From assembly GCA_910583615.1 (NCBI GenBank), contig CAJTXP010000026.1, forward strand, positions 1 to 54,427: a stretch of DNA of 54,427 nt, written 5' to 3'. The translations under genes were made by a program, and so were the position numbers. The notes below the pieces were generated by a model that was not told the origin of the DNA, did not search any database, and saw only the letters and a program-made list of their open reading frames with translations. The DNA is from an uncultured Lachnospiraceae bacterium (GTDB taxonomy: Bacteria > Bacillota > Clostridia > Lachnospirales > Lachnospiraceae). Shown here piece after piece: positions 29,313-38,187 of this stretch; position 1 is the stretch's first letter; each line of letters starts with the position of its first letter.

Positions 29313-32138
29313 TCAACCCTGATTTTGGTCAAAAAAGATCATAGATCCTGATTTATCCTTCAACCATCTGGACATGCATTCCGTCAGACAGTCTGGATCC
29401 AGCGGTTTGCTGATGTGCTCATTCATTCCCGCCTTCCTGCTCTCGATCACATCCTCTGCAAAAGCATTGGCTGTCATGGCAATGACGGGAATCGTCTCTG
29501 CATCTGCCTGTCCGGAACTGCGTATCGCTCTTGTAGCCTCATATCCATTCATCACCGGCATCTGGATATCCATAAAGATCAGATCATAGTATCCTGCTTC
29601 CTGTTCCCGATACATCTGCAGTGCTTCCTGTCCGTTTTCTGCACACTCCAGCTCTGCTTTCGTACTTCTGATCAGTTCTTCAGCAATCTCCCGGTTCAGC
29701 TCATTATCTTCTGCCAGAAGAATCCGGCAGCCCTCGAAAACTGCCGTTGTCAGGTTCACAGCATCCTCTGCACAGCCGGCGTTTTCTGAAGTTGAATCTC
29801 TCGCAGACGACCTCTTCTCCTGCTGTGTCTGTATATCCTGCTGAAGATAGAGCGTAACCGTAAACCGGCTCCCGTGATTCTTCCTGCTTTCCACCTGTAT
29901 CGTGCCGTTCATCATCTGCACAATATTCTGCGCGATTGCCATGCCGAGTCCGGTTCCTTCAATCTTGCTCACGCGGGAATCCTCAGCACGGCTGAAAGGC
30001 TCAAAAATCTTTTTTACAAACTCTTCCTCCATCCCGATCCCGTTATCCCTGAACACAAACTCATAGCAGCCATATCCATTTTCATTTGTGAACCTTTCCA
30101 TGGCTTCAACCTCGATCTTTCCGCCAGGCGGAGTATATTTGACCGCATTTCCCAGAATATTCACAAATACCTGCTGAATCCGCATCTGATCTCCAATCAC
30201 ATACTCATGTTTCACATCCGCCACATAGAGAGAAAGTTCCTGTCCTTTCTCCTTTGCAGCCGGACGGACAATGGTCATAAGATTCCGAAGCAGTTCAAAG
30301 AGGCAGAAGCGCGCATTTGACAGACTGATCTTCCCCGACTCGATTTTACTCATGTCAAGTACTTCATTGACCAGAGAAAGAAGATGTCTGCCGGATATTG
30401 TAATCTTGTTCAGACAATCCTTTACCCGTTCAGAATCATCCAGATGGGAGCCTGCAATCATCGTCATGCCAATGACCGCGTTCAAAGGAGTCCGGATATC
30501 GTGGCTCATTCTGGACAGGAAATCACTCTTGGATGCGTTGGCCAGTTTCGCCGCTTCATATGCTTCCATTAAAATCTGGCGGGACTGTTCTTCTTTTCGC
30601 TTACTGTCGGTCACATCCTGCGCCACATAGAGTGCGGTTTTGGCACCGCCTTCCTCTTCGTCTGCAAGAATCACAGTTGCCCGCACCCAGCCCTCCTTCA
30701 CATAATCATACCCGCCATTCTGTTTCCGGTATTCCATTACTCTGACCGGGTGCTCGGCAGTCAGCCCTGCGACAAGCTTTTGATAGTCAAAAGTGCTTAT
30801 ATATTCCTCTCTGTCATCCGGATGTACAAATTTATTCGCATAAGCACAGATTCCTTCTGCATAATTCCTCCTGTTTCCCAGGATTTCTCCCACTTCCCTG
30901 CACTGGCTTACCGTCTGAAACGTATTCTTCTCCAGGTCAATATAATAGGATGCAAAAAACAGGCTGCTCATACTGCTGATGATCTGTGCACGTGTCTTCT
31001 GTTCAATGGAACTCTTTTCCTTCTGAAACTTTTCCTCTGTCACATCTCTTCCCAGAATGTTAACGGTTACCTGGTCTTTCTGCCGGAGAAAAAAAATATG
31101 ATCCTCCACCCATCGGATCTCCTTCCCCCGAATACGGTATTCGCATATTTCCTCTCTGGATTTCCGAACAGTCTGTGCGCTTTGTCGGAGATGCTCCAGC
31201 GCAAAGGAATTCAGAAAACGCTCTCTGTCTGCTTCATGAACGGCAGTCAAGGCCGCCCTCTGTATGTAATGTTCATAGTCTCCCGTCACTGTACGGTCAG
31301 ACTGTTCTGCCCTGCCAAGATATATGCGGTCGCATATTCCGGTATCCAACCGGACGATTGTCATGATTTCATATCGAGAGCGCACTACTGCAGCCAGGCG
31401 TTCCTGATCCTGAATACTGACTTCCTGACGCTCCAGCCCTTCCCTGTAGGCGTCATGTACGTCCTTGGTATACACCATCACGCTCTGCCTGCTGTCTGTA
31501 TACTGATAATCAGGAATAAACTCCAGCGTATACCATCGATATTCTTCACCGATCCGCTTTCGATAACTGCAGCTGACGATCTCTTTCCCCTCTTTCAGCT
31601 CCCGGCGCAGATAATCAAGATCAGAGAATCCCGCAAATCTTTCCCTGTCATCTTCCAACAGCAGATCACTTGTGGAAAACCACTTCAGATATCCGGACAG
31701 GGTTTCCGGCTTCTCTCCGATATCTTTGAATTCGCCTGGTTCCGGCTTCACAACCTCATAACTGTCATCTGTCAGATTTCCTCTGATGATCTTATGAAAC
31801 GTATAATTCGCCACTTCGATGTGGGGAGTGATGGTAATAACGAACGCCGGGATTCCATCGCCCCACATGGTCCGGACCGCTGTAATGTCCACCGCTTCTC
31901 CAAAGGGATTGTCATAATTAATGCTTTTACTTTCTTTTTTATTCCCAATGTACAGAAGCGGACAGTTTTTACAGCTCCCGGTCCACACCTCATGACAGAC
32001 CATACCCACATCTGCGCGAGGCATCTTCTCCTTGATGCAGCTGTTAAAATATAAAATACGCTGATCCTCTTCCCGTATCACATAAATTCCTGTTGACGGA
32101 AGAGAATCCAGAATTGATTCATAATCCTCCAGTCTCAC
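29313..32138 (-). CDS. PAS-containing hybrid sensor histidine kinase/response regulator
   Basis: This 941-residue soluble hybrid kinase has no transmembrane helix. The N-terminal PAS-like domain carries a cysteine cluster C48, C56, C59 (VCHEVWTGSCKNCPL). Two or three further PAS/PAC-like units follow (about 120-235, 240-370 and 395-515, each ending near D-V-T). The HisKA phosphoacceptor is H546 in SRMSHDIRTPLN; the ATPase has NILGNAVKYT, DNGIGM and GTGLGMAI. The C-terminal receiver has EDN, FMDIQMPVMNG (D857), MTANAF and KPLD. With no DNA-binding domain, output must pass to another protein. The start is GTG at 32138, with AGGAGG 8 bases upstream. The Cys-rich PAS suggests redox, metal or ligand sensing, but the signal is unknown. 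Confidence 0.95.
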   Translation of the reverse strand: MRLEDYESILDSLPSTGIYVIREEDQRILYFNSCIKEKMPRADVGMVCHEVWTGSCKNCPLLYIGNKKESKSINYDNPFGEAVDITAVRTMWGDGIPAFVITITPHIEVANYTFHKIIRGNLTDDSYEVVKPEPGEFKDIGEKPETLSGYLKWFSTSDLLLEDDRERFAGFSDLDYLRRELKEGKEIVSCSYRKRIGEEYRWYTLEFIPDYQYTDSRQSVMVYTKDVHDAYREGLERQEVSIQDQERLAAVVRSRYEIMTIVRLDTGICDRIYLGRAEQSDRTVTGDYEHYIQRAALTAVHEADRERFLNSFALEHLRQSAQTVRKSREEICEYRIRGKEIRWVEDHIFFLRQKDQVTVNILGRDVTEEKFQKEKSSIEQKTRAQIISSMSSLFFASYYIDLEKNTFQTVSQCREVGEILGNRRNYAEGICAYANKFVHPDDREEYISTFDYQKLVAGLTAEHPVRVMEYRKQNGGYDYVKEGWVRATVILADEEEGGAKTALYVAQDVTDSKRKEEQSRQILMEAYEAAKLANASKSDFLSRMSHDIRTPLNAVIGMTMIAGSHLDDSERVKDCLNKITISGRHLLSLVNEVLDMSKIESGKISLSNARFCLFELLRNLMTIVRPAAKEKGQELSLYVADVKHEYVIGDQMRIQQVFVNILGNAVKYTPPGGKIEVEAMERFTNENGYGCYEFVFRDNGIGMEEEFVKKIFEPFSRAEDSRVSKIEGTGLGMAIAQNIVQMMNGTIQVESRKNHGSRFTVTLYLQQDIQTQQEKRSSARDSTSENAGCAEDAVNLTTAVFEGCRILLAEDNELNREIAEELIRSTKAELECAENGQEALQMYREQEAGYYDLIFMDIQMPVMNGYEATRAIRSSGQADAETIPVIAMTANAFAEDVIESRKAGMNEHISKPLDPDCLTECMSRWLKDKSGSMIFFDQNQG

Positions 32139-32319
32139 TGGTCATGCCTCCTGACAAGCTTCATTCTTTAAACTGGCACCCTGCAGCTAATGATCGGATG
32201 ACACAGATATCCTGCTTCTATCTTAACAGATTCTGTCACAATTTTCATCATCTGATTGCAAAAATATGAAGAAAGCGGATATTTTCCTGTTCCCATATGC
32301 GCATCGGCAGGACAGGCGC

Positions 32320-34182
32320 TTACGCCCGGAAGCCTACAGGCAATTTCCCTTTTGCTTCTTTCAGCACATCCGGCAGCACAAAGTCCTCCTCTCCAAGGGA
32401 AAAATCTCCGCCACACGCTTCATCCCTGCCCCCGTAAACCCTCGCTGCGTACGCAAGGACCGCGCTTTCCACCAGATTTCTGCAAAAACGGCCGTTTCCC
32501 ATATTGGGACGTTTCTGCACCTCCCCGCAGAGGGATCTGACCTTCTCTTTTGCCCGCGGCGTGATGGCAAATCCTCTTCTGCGCGCTTCAAGCTCGACGA
32601 TCTGGGCCAGCTCATCCGCGGAATAATCCGCAAACCGGATCCGGAACGGCACCCGTGAACGCAGGCCCGGATTTCTGGAAAAAAACTCCTCCATCTTATC
32701 CGGATATCCGGCAAAGATCACGATCGTATCCTCCCTGTGATTTTCCATTTCCTGCACAATCGTGTTGATGGCCTCATCTCCGAATTCCCCCTCCCAGTTT
32801 TCCACCAGAGAATACGCTTCGTCAAGAAACAAAACTTTTCCCCTGGCCTTTTTAAATACTTCTTTTACCTTGTCTGCCGTCTGTCCCTCATATTTCGCCA
32901 CCAGATCGGCCCGCCCAACCTCAACGATCCCGGAATCGGAAATCAGCCCGGACTGATGGAGGATTCCCGACAGGATCCTGGCGACGGTGGTCTTGGCGGT
33001 GCCTGGATTTCCGACAAATTCCATGTTCAGCACAACAGGGACGGATTCTTTCCCCATCCGGGAAAGATCCTGTTTCATTTTCGCATAAGCGGTGATCCTC
33101 CTGACCTGCTCCTTGACTTCCCCAAGGCCGACCAGCTCGTTCAGCATCGCCAAACAGTCCGGAGCCGGCTGCTGCGCGGATGCCTTCTGCTCCTCCAGGG
33201 AGGCGAGCTTTCTTCTGACCTCCTCCGCCGATTTCCTGCCAAGATTGCGGACATTCCTGAAATCGTTATCCTTCGATCTTTGAAGTTCCTCAACCGTGTG
33301 GATTCCCGCTCTTTTCAGGCAGTTATAGCTCCGCACGCTCAGATCCAGATCTTCGAGCAGCAGGCCCGGTGCGGCGGCATCATCCGAATCTTCATCCAAA
33401 AGCAGAAGCATGTCGTCTGTATCGTCGTCAACCAGTTCGTCATCGCTGTATTCCCCCACGTCTCCGGCTTTTACCTGTTCGTCCATCAGAGCCTTCAGAA
33501 TTCCCAGCATCCCGCATTTCAGACACTTTGCCGGAAGTCTGCAGGCCGGATCTTCCAGAGCCTCCCTTTCGCTTAATTCCTGTACTGCCATGCCGGAGAA
33601 TGCCAGAGAGATCGTGGTCCGCATACGGAGAGTGATCTCCTCCGGCAGGCCCAGGAGGATCATTCCCTGTCCTGCGCTTCTGTCCGGACAGGATCCGGCA
33701 AGAATCCGTATAAAGCCTCCGGCATCCCTGACCAGCCCCAGCATTTCCTCAAAAAACTGCTGGTTCCATGCGTATGCGCTTCTGCTGTAACCATAATTCC
33801 ATGCGTAGTCCTCCTTCTCCTCCCCGGCCGACGGCAGACAGCGAAGCGCGTAAACCTTTCCCTGTTCATAAAGTATGCCGTCCGGCATCTCTGCTGATCC
33901 GGCGCCTGTCTCCGCAAACCCCTGAAAAATCCAGTTAAAATCTTCCGGTTCCACTCGGACGCCCGGACTTGAAAAGACGACATTCGTCCAGCGCCCCTCT
34001 TTGTCCGCCGTCAACTGCCATCCGAGGAATTCCTTATCCGGAAGCTGTTCCGCAGACTGTAAAAATTTCGCGCATATCTCAGGTGCATAGTCCCTGCCGT
34101 AATACCCATCCATCTGTCTGATGGTCAGGACTGTAATATTGGATAAACGATCGTGTTCGTATTTCTGTATATTGTTTGACAT
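32320..34182 (-). CDS. AAA+ ATPase (CbbX/SpoVK type) fused to an RNA polymerase alpha-CTD-like domain
   Basis: This 620-residue protein has three parts. Residues 1-245 are an unrecognised domain containing a C-x-x-C (K219CLKC region). After an acidic linker (245-270), residues 274-330 are a helix-hairpin-helix domain matching the RNA polymerase alpha C-terminal domain: LSVRSYNCLKRAGIHTVEEL and VRNLGRKSAEEVRRKL. About 33 of 55 positions equal this genome's own RpoA by eye. Residues 348-600 are an AAA+ module of the CbbX/SpoVK/EccA kind with Walker A GNPGTAKT (391-398), Walker B VLFLDEA (450-456), GYPD and arginine finger NPGLRSR. The start at 34182 (MSNNIQKYEH) has GAGG 8 bases upstream; an extension to 34299 looks non-coding. 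It probably remodels a protein or nucleic-acid complex linked to transcription, which is inference. Confidence 0.88.
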   Translation of the reverse strand: MSNNIQKYEHDRLSNITVLTIRQMDGYYGRDYAPEICAKFLQSAEQLPDKEFLGWQLTADKEGRWTNVVFSSPGVRVEPEDFNWIFQGFAETGAGSAEMPDGILYEQGKVYALRCLPSAGEEKEDYAWNYGYSRSAYAWNQQFFEEMLGLVRDAGGFIRILAGSCPDRSAGQGMILLGLPEEITLRMRTTISLAFSGMAVQELSEREALEDPACRLPAKCLKCGMLGILKALMDEQVKAGDVGEYSDDELVDDDTDDMLLLLDEDSDDAAAPGLLLEDLDLSVRSYNCLKRAGIHTVEELQRSKDNDFRNVRNLGRKSAEEVRRKLASLEEQKASAQQPAPDCLAMLNELVGLGEVKEQVRRITAYAKMKQDLSRMGKESVPVVLNMEFVGNPGTAKTTVARILSGILHQSGLISDSGIVEVGRADLVAKYEGQTADKVKEVFKKARGKVLFLDEAYSLVENWEGEFGDEAINTIVQEMENHREDTIVIFAGYPDKMEEFFSRNPGLRSRVPFRIRFADYSADELAQIVELEARRRGFAITPRAKEKVRSLCGEVQKRPNMGNGRFCRNLVESAVLAYAARVYGGRDEACGGDFSLGEEDFVLPDVLKEAKGKLPVGFRA

Positions 34183-34496
34183 AAGCTGTGCCTCGCTTTC
34201 TATGAACTTGTATGTTAGATCAGGTCGCAGTCCGCGCCCCACGCAATCTGCTGCGTAAAACGGTTCCCCCTGGCACGCTCGCTGCAGAATGCAGGTCATC
34301 GCGGTACATCCCCGGTCAGCCGCCCGGCGCGTCTACGGATGAAATTGTCAACGTGCATATACATCGGCACAACAAAAAAGCCGGTGCATCAATATCTTCA
34401 AAAGAGCAGACTACCCCCTTATTGAAGAAATCTGCCTTTTAAAAATATGAATTACACCAGCTTGCATATCAAGCTATATGAAATTTGACTGGTTCT
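34183..34496 (-). promoter_or_regulatory. Long 5' leader of the AAA+/alpha-CTD gene
   Basis: About 310 bases lie between the promoter and the start codon and no gene is visible. The first half is AT-rich, the second GC-rich with small hairpins such as ACGCA-ATCTGC-TGCGT (34246-34261). That hairpin shares CAATCTGCTGCG with the rpoA-rplQ repeats. A leader of this length suggests post-initiation control. Confidence 0.4.
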
Positions 34497-34525
34497 ATTG
34501 TAACAGGCCGGAATGCCGCTGTCAA
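34497..34525 (-). promoter_or_regulatory. Promoter of the AAA+/alpha-CTD gene
   Basis: A consensus TTGACA (plus 34520-34525), 17 bp and TACAAT (plus 34497-34502). It begins 48 bases after the stop of the 590-aa gene. Confidence 0.75.
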
Positions 34526-34572
34526 CAGAAAATTCCGGTAACGGAGAAGCTTGTGCTTTGTATTAGGAACTC

Positions 34573-36345
34573 CTACTTTCTCTTCGTATCGATCCAACCG
34601 TACCTTCTCAGTTCTTCCCGAAATGCGCTCCTTCGTGAATACTTATCCTTATACGATGTCATAAGCCGTTGTTTTGCATTCATTTCTCCCATGGACTCCA
34701 GCACCTCGCCCAAGGCGGCGATATACGCCGCACATTCCCCATAATAATTTCTGCGGTTTGCGTCCATAATTCCTGCTGTCCGCTTTTCAAGCAGCGCCGT
34801 CATTCTTTTTACTGCACGGTCTCTGACATCAGATTCCATTTTCACCATAGACTTCCATTTTAAAAACAACTGGCAAAACAGCTCGTTTTCACCTGTCTCC
34901 TCAAGCCCGCAGACACCTTTTCGATATTCTTCCGAGGAAAATTTTAAAGCGCTTTTCACAATCTCCACCATGGCCGCCATTCCCCTGCCGTTCCAAGGAC
35001 TCTCACACAAATATAACAGATACAGTGCAATTCCCTGTTTCATAAAAGTTCCCGTCCAGCCCAATGCCCGCGATTGATTCAGTCCCTGATCCAATACATC
35101 CGAAAACTGTCCGTCTAAAAATCTGAGCAGTAAAATCATACCGCCGTCCGGTTTGTTTTCTTCCCTCTCAAAATATGAATAACTTCTTTCATACATGCCA
35201 AATGAACCGCCGTCCTTTTGTACCGATGATTTCATAAGGATTTTTCGAAGCGCTTCCCTTTTCTTCTCATTTTCACTGCCATTTAACAGCGCCCGAAGAT
35301 AGTTCAGTGCGGATGTATCCGATTCATATGCCGCAAAATAACACTTTTCCAGTAAAGACGACTGCCCATTTGACGCAATCACATACTCAGCCGTTTTCAA
35401 CGCCGCCCTGCTGCGCATAATATATTTCTTCGGAATCGCCTTCATCGCTTTTAAGCCTATGGATACCATATCATCTGCCGCCGCATTTTTCCCGTTTTCC
35501 AATATACTCAAATATAAGCCCGGATGGACGGCGGCATATTTTTCCGCATACTGTACCTCCAGAGAACTATCGTTTAACAAACTGACCGCTTCCAGAATAA
35601 GACGATCCGCAGCATGCCCTGTTTTACCGCCAAGATATGCAATCCAAAGCGGAAGAAATTCCTCAAGCGCGGGTAATTCTTCCTCTCCATGCTGCATAAC
35701 CTCTTCTAATGTGACTGCATTCTCCTTTGCATTTACAATCATACCATACAATGCCTCCGGGCGTCTGGCGGGCGGCACTGCATGATATGCACAATATACC
35801 GTATCAAGGATAAGCTGTTTCAGATTGAAGTTCAAAAGCCCATGATACTCCATATCCCCAAGTGAAAATTCTTCATCATCGTACTCATTATCGCATAGAA
35901 TTTCCATTTCCAGCATTTGATTTCCAACTTGGAAACCTTCTTTATATCTCTCCCTGTCCATACAGATATGTACGAAATCACAGGCTTCCTCAAGCATATC
36001 TGAAATGCCGCTGTTATCCTCATAATAAAATTCCTCGCTGCTATCATCATACCAGTCATCATATTCTTCGTTCAGTATTCCGGTAATCGTAATTTCCTGT
36101 GAATCAATACTCTTTAAATTGTCTCTGACACGACGATACATTTCATCGAGATCAATATCCTTTTTCTCTTTTTTGCCCGGCGCCTTTCCTGCTTTATTCC
36201 CGACAGCTTTCAGCATTTCCAGAAAATCTTCCCTTCGATGCTCCGGAAAAACCCTCCCGATCTCATGAATAAAAGCAATGAGCTGCTCTGTTGAATATTG
36301 CGCCGTAAGGGCATCCGTCTGTTTTAAAAAATTTGTCAGGTTCAT
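34573..36345 (-). CDS. Unrecognised 590-residue helical protein
   Basis: I do not recognise a family. The protein is mostly alpha-helical with regularly spaced helices in its second half, like a HEAT or TPR-type scaffold. It has a lysine-rich patch (GKAPGKKEKKD) and two acidic tracts (NEEYDDWYDDSSEEFYYED and NEYDDEEFS). There is no signal peptide, membrane segment or catalytic motif. The C-terminal end, MTSYKDKYSRRSAFREEL, has a Y-x-R-R-x-x-F-x-x-E-L pattern that I associate loosely with SWIM-type and DUF6880-like proteins; this is weak. The start at 36345 has GGAG 7 bases upstream. It lies directly upstream of the AAA+/alpha-CTD gene but has a separate promoter. Confidence 0.85.
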   Translation of the reverse strand: MNLTNFLKQTDALTAQYSTEQLIAFIHEIGRVFPEHRREDFLEMLKAVGNKAGKAPGKKEKKDIDLDEMYRRVRDNLKSIDSQEITITGILNEEYDDWYDDSSEEFYYEDNSGISDMLEEACDFVHICMDRERYKEGFQVGNQMLEMEILCDNEYDDEEFSLGDMEYHGLLNFNLKQLILDTVYCAYHAVPPARRPEALYGMIVNAKENAVTLEEVMQHGEEELPALEEFLPLWIAYLGGKTGHAADRLILEAVSLLNDSSLEVQYAEKYAAVHPGLYLSILENGKNAAADDMVSIGLKAMKAIPKKYIMRSRAALKTAEYVIASNGQSSLLEKCYFAAYESDTSALNYLRALLNGSENEKKREALRKILMKSSVQKDGGSFGMYERSYSYFEREENKPDGGMILLLRFLDGQFSDVLDQGLNQSRALGWTGTFMKQGIALYLLYLCESPWNGRGMAAMVEIVKSALKFSSEEYRKGVCGLEETGENELFCQLFLKWKSMVKMESDVRDRAVKRMTALLEKRTAGIMDANRRNYYGECAAYIAALGEVLESMGEMNAKQRLMTSYKDKYSRRSAFREELRRYGWIDTKRK

Positions 36346-36430
36346 ACTGTATCTCCATTCTTTTTGCTGCATAAAGCTATCCGACGACTGATTCCCCAAA
36401 ATATCGTACGCGCCTCATCCGCACATCTGG

Positions 36431-36439
36431 ATTATATCA
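36431..36439 (-). promoter_or_regulatory. Extended -10 promoter of the 590-aa gene
   Basis: On the minus strand TGATATAAT, an extended -10 (TG-A-TATAAT), lies about 85 bases before the start codon. No good -35 box was found. Confidence 0.45.
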
Positions 36440-36551
36440 CATCTGCAATAAATAATATAGACACAATACCTGCTCCTTTGATTGTTCTTTATGAAAATGG
36501 AAACTGTTCATATTATATTACAAATATTGCTACGCGCAGCAGCTTCTCTTT

Positions 36552-36782
36552 TCACTCTGATAATCTGTTATCACTAAACTCCTGTTCTATATCCTCAATA
36601 CTTGGAAAAGTTCCTTTGAAATCTTCCGGATAAAGCCTGGATAACTCATACTCTGATATACCAATCGGCTCACTGCTGGACTCCAGCGCGTATTGCAACA
36701 GATGTTTCACTTTTTCGTACTGCGTAAGCACGTTATCATGAACAGGAATTAAGCGATCATGAAATCTCCTGACCACTGTCAT
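36552..36782 (-). CDS. Small hypothetical protein, possible gene fragment
   Basis: This 76-residue open frame reads like real protein (SEPIGISEYELSRLYPEDFK, FPSIEDIEQEF), with balanced charged and hydrophobic residues. No ribosome-binding site is visible before the ATG. I recognise no domain. It sits between the tuf terminator and the 590-aa gene. It may be the end of a larger gene whose 5' part was lost. Confidence 0.4.
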   Translation of the reverse strand: MTVVRRFHDRLIPVHDNVLTQYEKVKHLLQYALESSSEPIGISEYELSRLYPEDFKGTFPSIEDIEQEFSDNRLSE

Positions 36783-36816
36783 AGGTAAAGTTGGAGACGC
36801 CGGCGCATGATGAAAA

Positions 36817-36853
36817 AAAGAGCCACTTTCATGCAGGCATGAAGTGACTCTTT
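36817..36853 (-). terminator. Terminator of the str operon after tuf
   Basis: AAGAG-CACTT-CATGC pairs with GCATGAAGTG-CTCTT around a 2-base loop. On the minus strand the stem is followed by a run of seven T. It lies about 40 bases after the tuf stop. Confidence 0.92.
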
Positions 36854-36894
36854 ATTACGCCTTTTCAGGCGTTCATTTCATTGCTTTCTCGAGA

Positions 36895-38082
36895 TTACTC
36901 GATAACCGTAGCCACACGACCGGATCCAACAGTTCTGCCGCCCTCACGGATAGCGAAGGTAAGACCCTGCTCCATAGCGATCGGATGGATCAACTCGATG
37001 CTCATCTCTACGTTATCGCCAGGCATGCACATCTCAGTGCCTTCCGGAAGGTTGCAGACACCGGTAACGTCGGTAGTTCTGAAGTAGAACTGCGGTCTGT
37101 AGTTGTTGAAGAACGGAGTATGACGTCCACCCTCGTCCTTGGTCAGTACGTATACCTGAGCCGTGAACTTGGTGTGGCATTTTACGCTGCCCGGTTTTGC
37201 AACAACCTGGCCGCGGACGATATCGGTTCTCTGTACGCCACGGAGAAGGATACCGATGTTGTCACCAGCCTGAGCCTCGTCCAGAAGCTTACGGAACATC
37301 TCGATACCGGTTACGACGGTCTTACGGGACTCTTCCTTCACACCGATGATCTCCACTTCCTCGTTCAGATGAAGCGTACCACGCTCTACTCTACCGGTAG
37401 CAACGGTACCACGGCCGGTGATCGTGAACACGTCCTCGACCGGCATCAGGAACGGCTGGTCAGTTGCACGCTGAGGGTCCGGGATATACTCGTCAACAGT
37501 AGCCATAAGTTCCATGATCTTGTCTCCCCACTCGCTGGACGGCTCTTCCAGAGCTTTCAGAGCGGAACCCTTGATGATCGGGCAGTCCGTGAACTCGTAC
37601 TCTTCCAGCTGCTCGGTGATCTCCATCTCAACCAGTTCAAGAAGCTCTTCGTCGTCTACCATATCGCATTTGTTCATGAATACGACGATATAGGGAACGC
37701 CTACCTGACGGGACAGAAGGATGTGCTCCTTGGTCTGTGCCATAACGCCGTCGGTAGCAGCAACCACAAGGATTGCGCCGTCCATCTGAGCCGCACCGGT
37801 GATCATGTTCTTTACATAGTCCGCATGGCCGGGGCAGTCAACGTGTGCGTAATGTCTCTTCTCGGTCTCATACTCTACGTGCGCGGTAGAAATGGTGATT
37901 CCACGCTCTCTCTCTTCCGGAGCTTTATCAATGTTCTCGAAATCAGTAGCGGTGTTGCCGGCAACTCTCTCGGAAAGAACCTTGGTGATTGCTGCGGTCA
38001 GAGTGGTTTTACCATGGTCAACGTGACCGATGGTTCCGATATTACAATGTGGTTTAGTTCTGTCGAACTTAGCTTTTGCCAT
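36895..38082 (-). CDS. tuf: Elongation factor Tu
   Basis: This 395-residue GTPase delivers aminoacyl-tRNA to the ribosome. G1 is GHVDHGKTT, the switch I region RGITISTAHVEY, G3 DCPGHADYVK and G4 NKCD; domains 2 and 3 are complete through RTVGSGRV. AAAGGAGG lies 8-9 bases before the ATG. In addition to the str operon it has a consensus promoter of its own, which fits the very high demand for EF-Tu. Confidence 0.99.
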   Translation of the reverse strand: MAKAKFDRTKPHCNIGTIGHVDHGKTTLTAAITKVLSERVAGNTATDFENIDKAPEERERGITISTAHVEYETEKRHYAHVDCPGHADYVKNMITGAAQMDGAILVVAATDGVMAQTKEHILLSRQVGVPYIVVFMNKCDMVDDEELLELVEMEITEQLEEYEFTDCPIIKGSALKALEEPSSEWGDKIMELMATVDEYIPDPQRATDQPFLMPVEDVFTITGRGTVATGRVERGTLHLNEEVEIIGVKEESRKTVVTGIEMFRKLLDEAQAGDNIGILLRGVQRTDIVRGQVVAKPGSVKCHTKFTAQVYVLTKDEGGRHTPFFNNYRPQFYFRTTDVTGVCNLPEGTEMCMPGDNVEMSIELIHPIAMEQGLTFAIREGGRTVGSGRVATVIE

Positions 38083-38145
38083 TTTTGTTTTCCTCCTTTA
38101 GATCACATAATCTCAACATTTTATATAATTGACTCGCTATCCTTG

Positions 38146-38174
38146 ATTATATTTCAAATAGGCGTATTTTGCAA
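38146..38174 (-). promoter_or_regulatory. Internal promoter of tuf
   Basis: TTGCAA (plus 38169-38174), 17 bp and a consensus TATAAT (plus 38146-38151), beginning in the gap after fusA. Confidence 0.8.
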
Positions 38175-38187
38175 GCCTGTTTCTGGT

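Noticed and set aside
28832..29332. A 166-codon minus-strand open frame
   Set aside because: The opposite strand shows better coding character (signal peptide, lipobox-like motif, protein-like segments); it has no ribosome-binding site and no recognisable family.
30750..32054. A 434-codon plus-strand open frame
   Set aside because: Antisense to the hybrid kinase, whose PAS, HisKA, ATPase and receiver motifs are clear.
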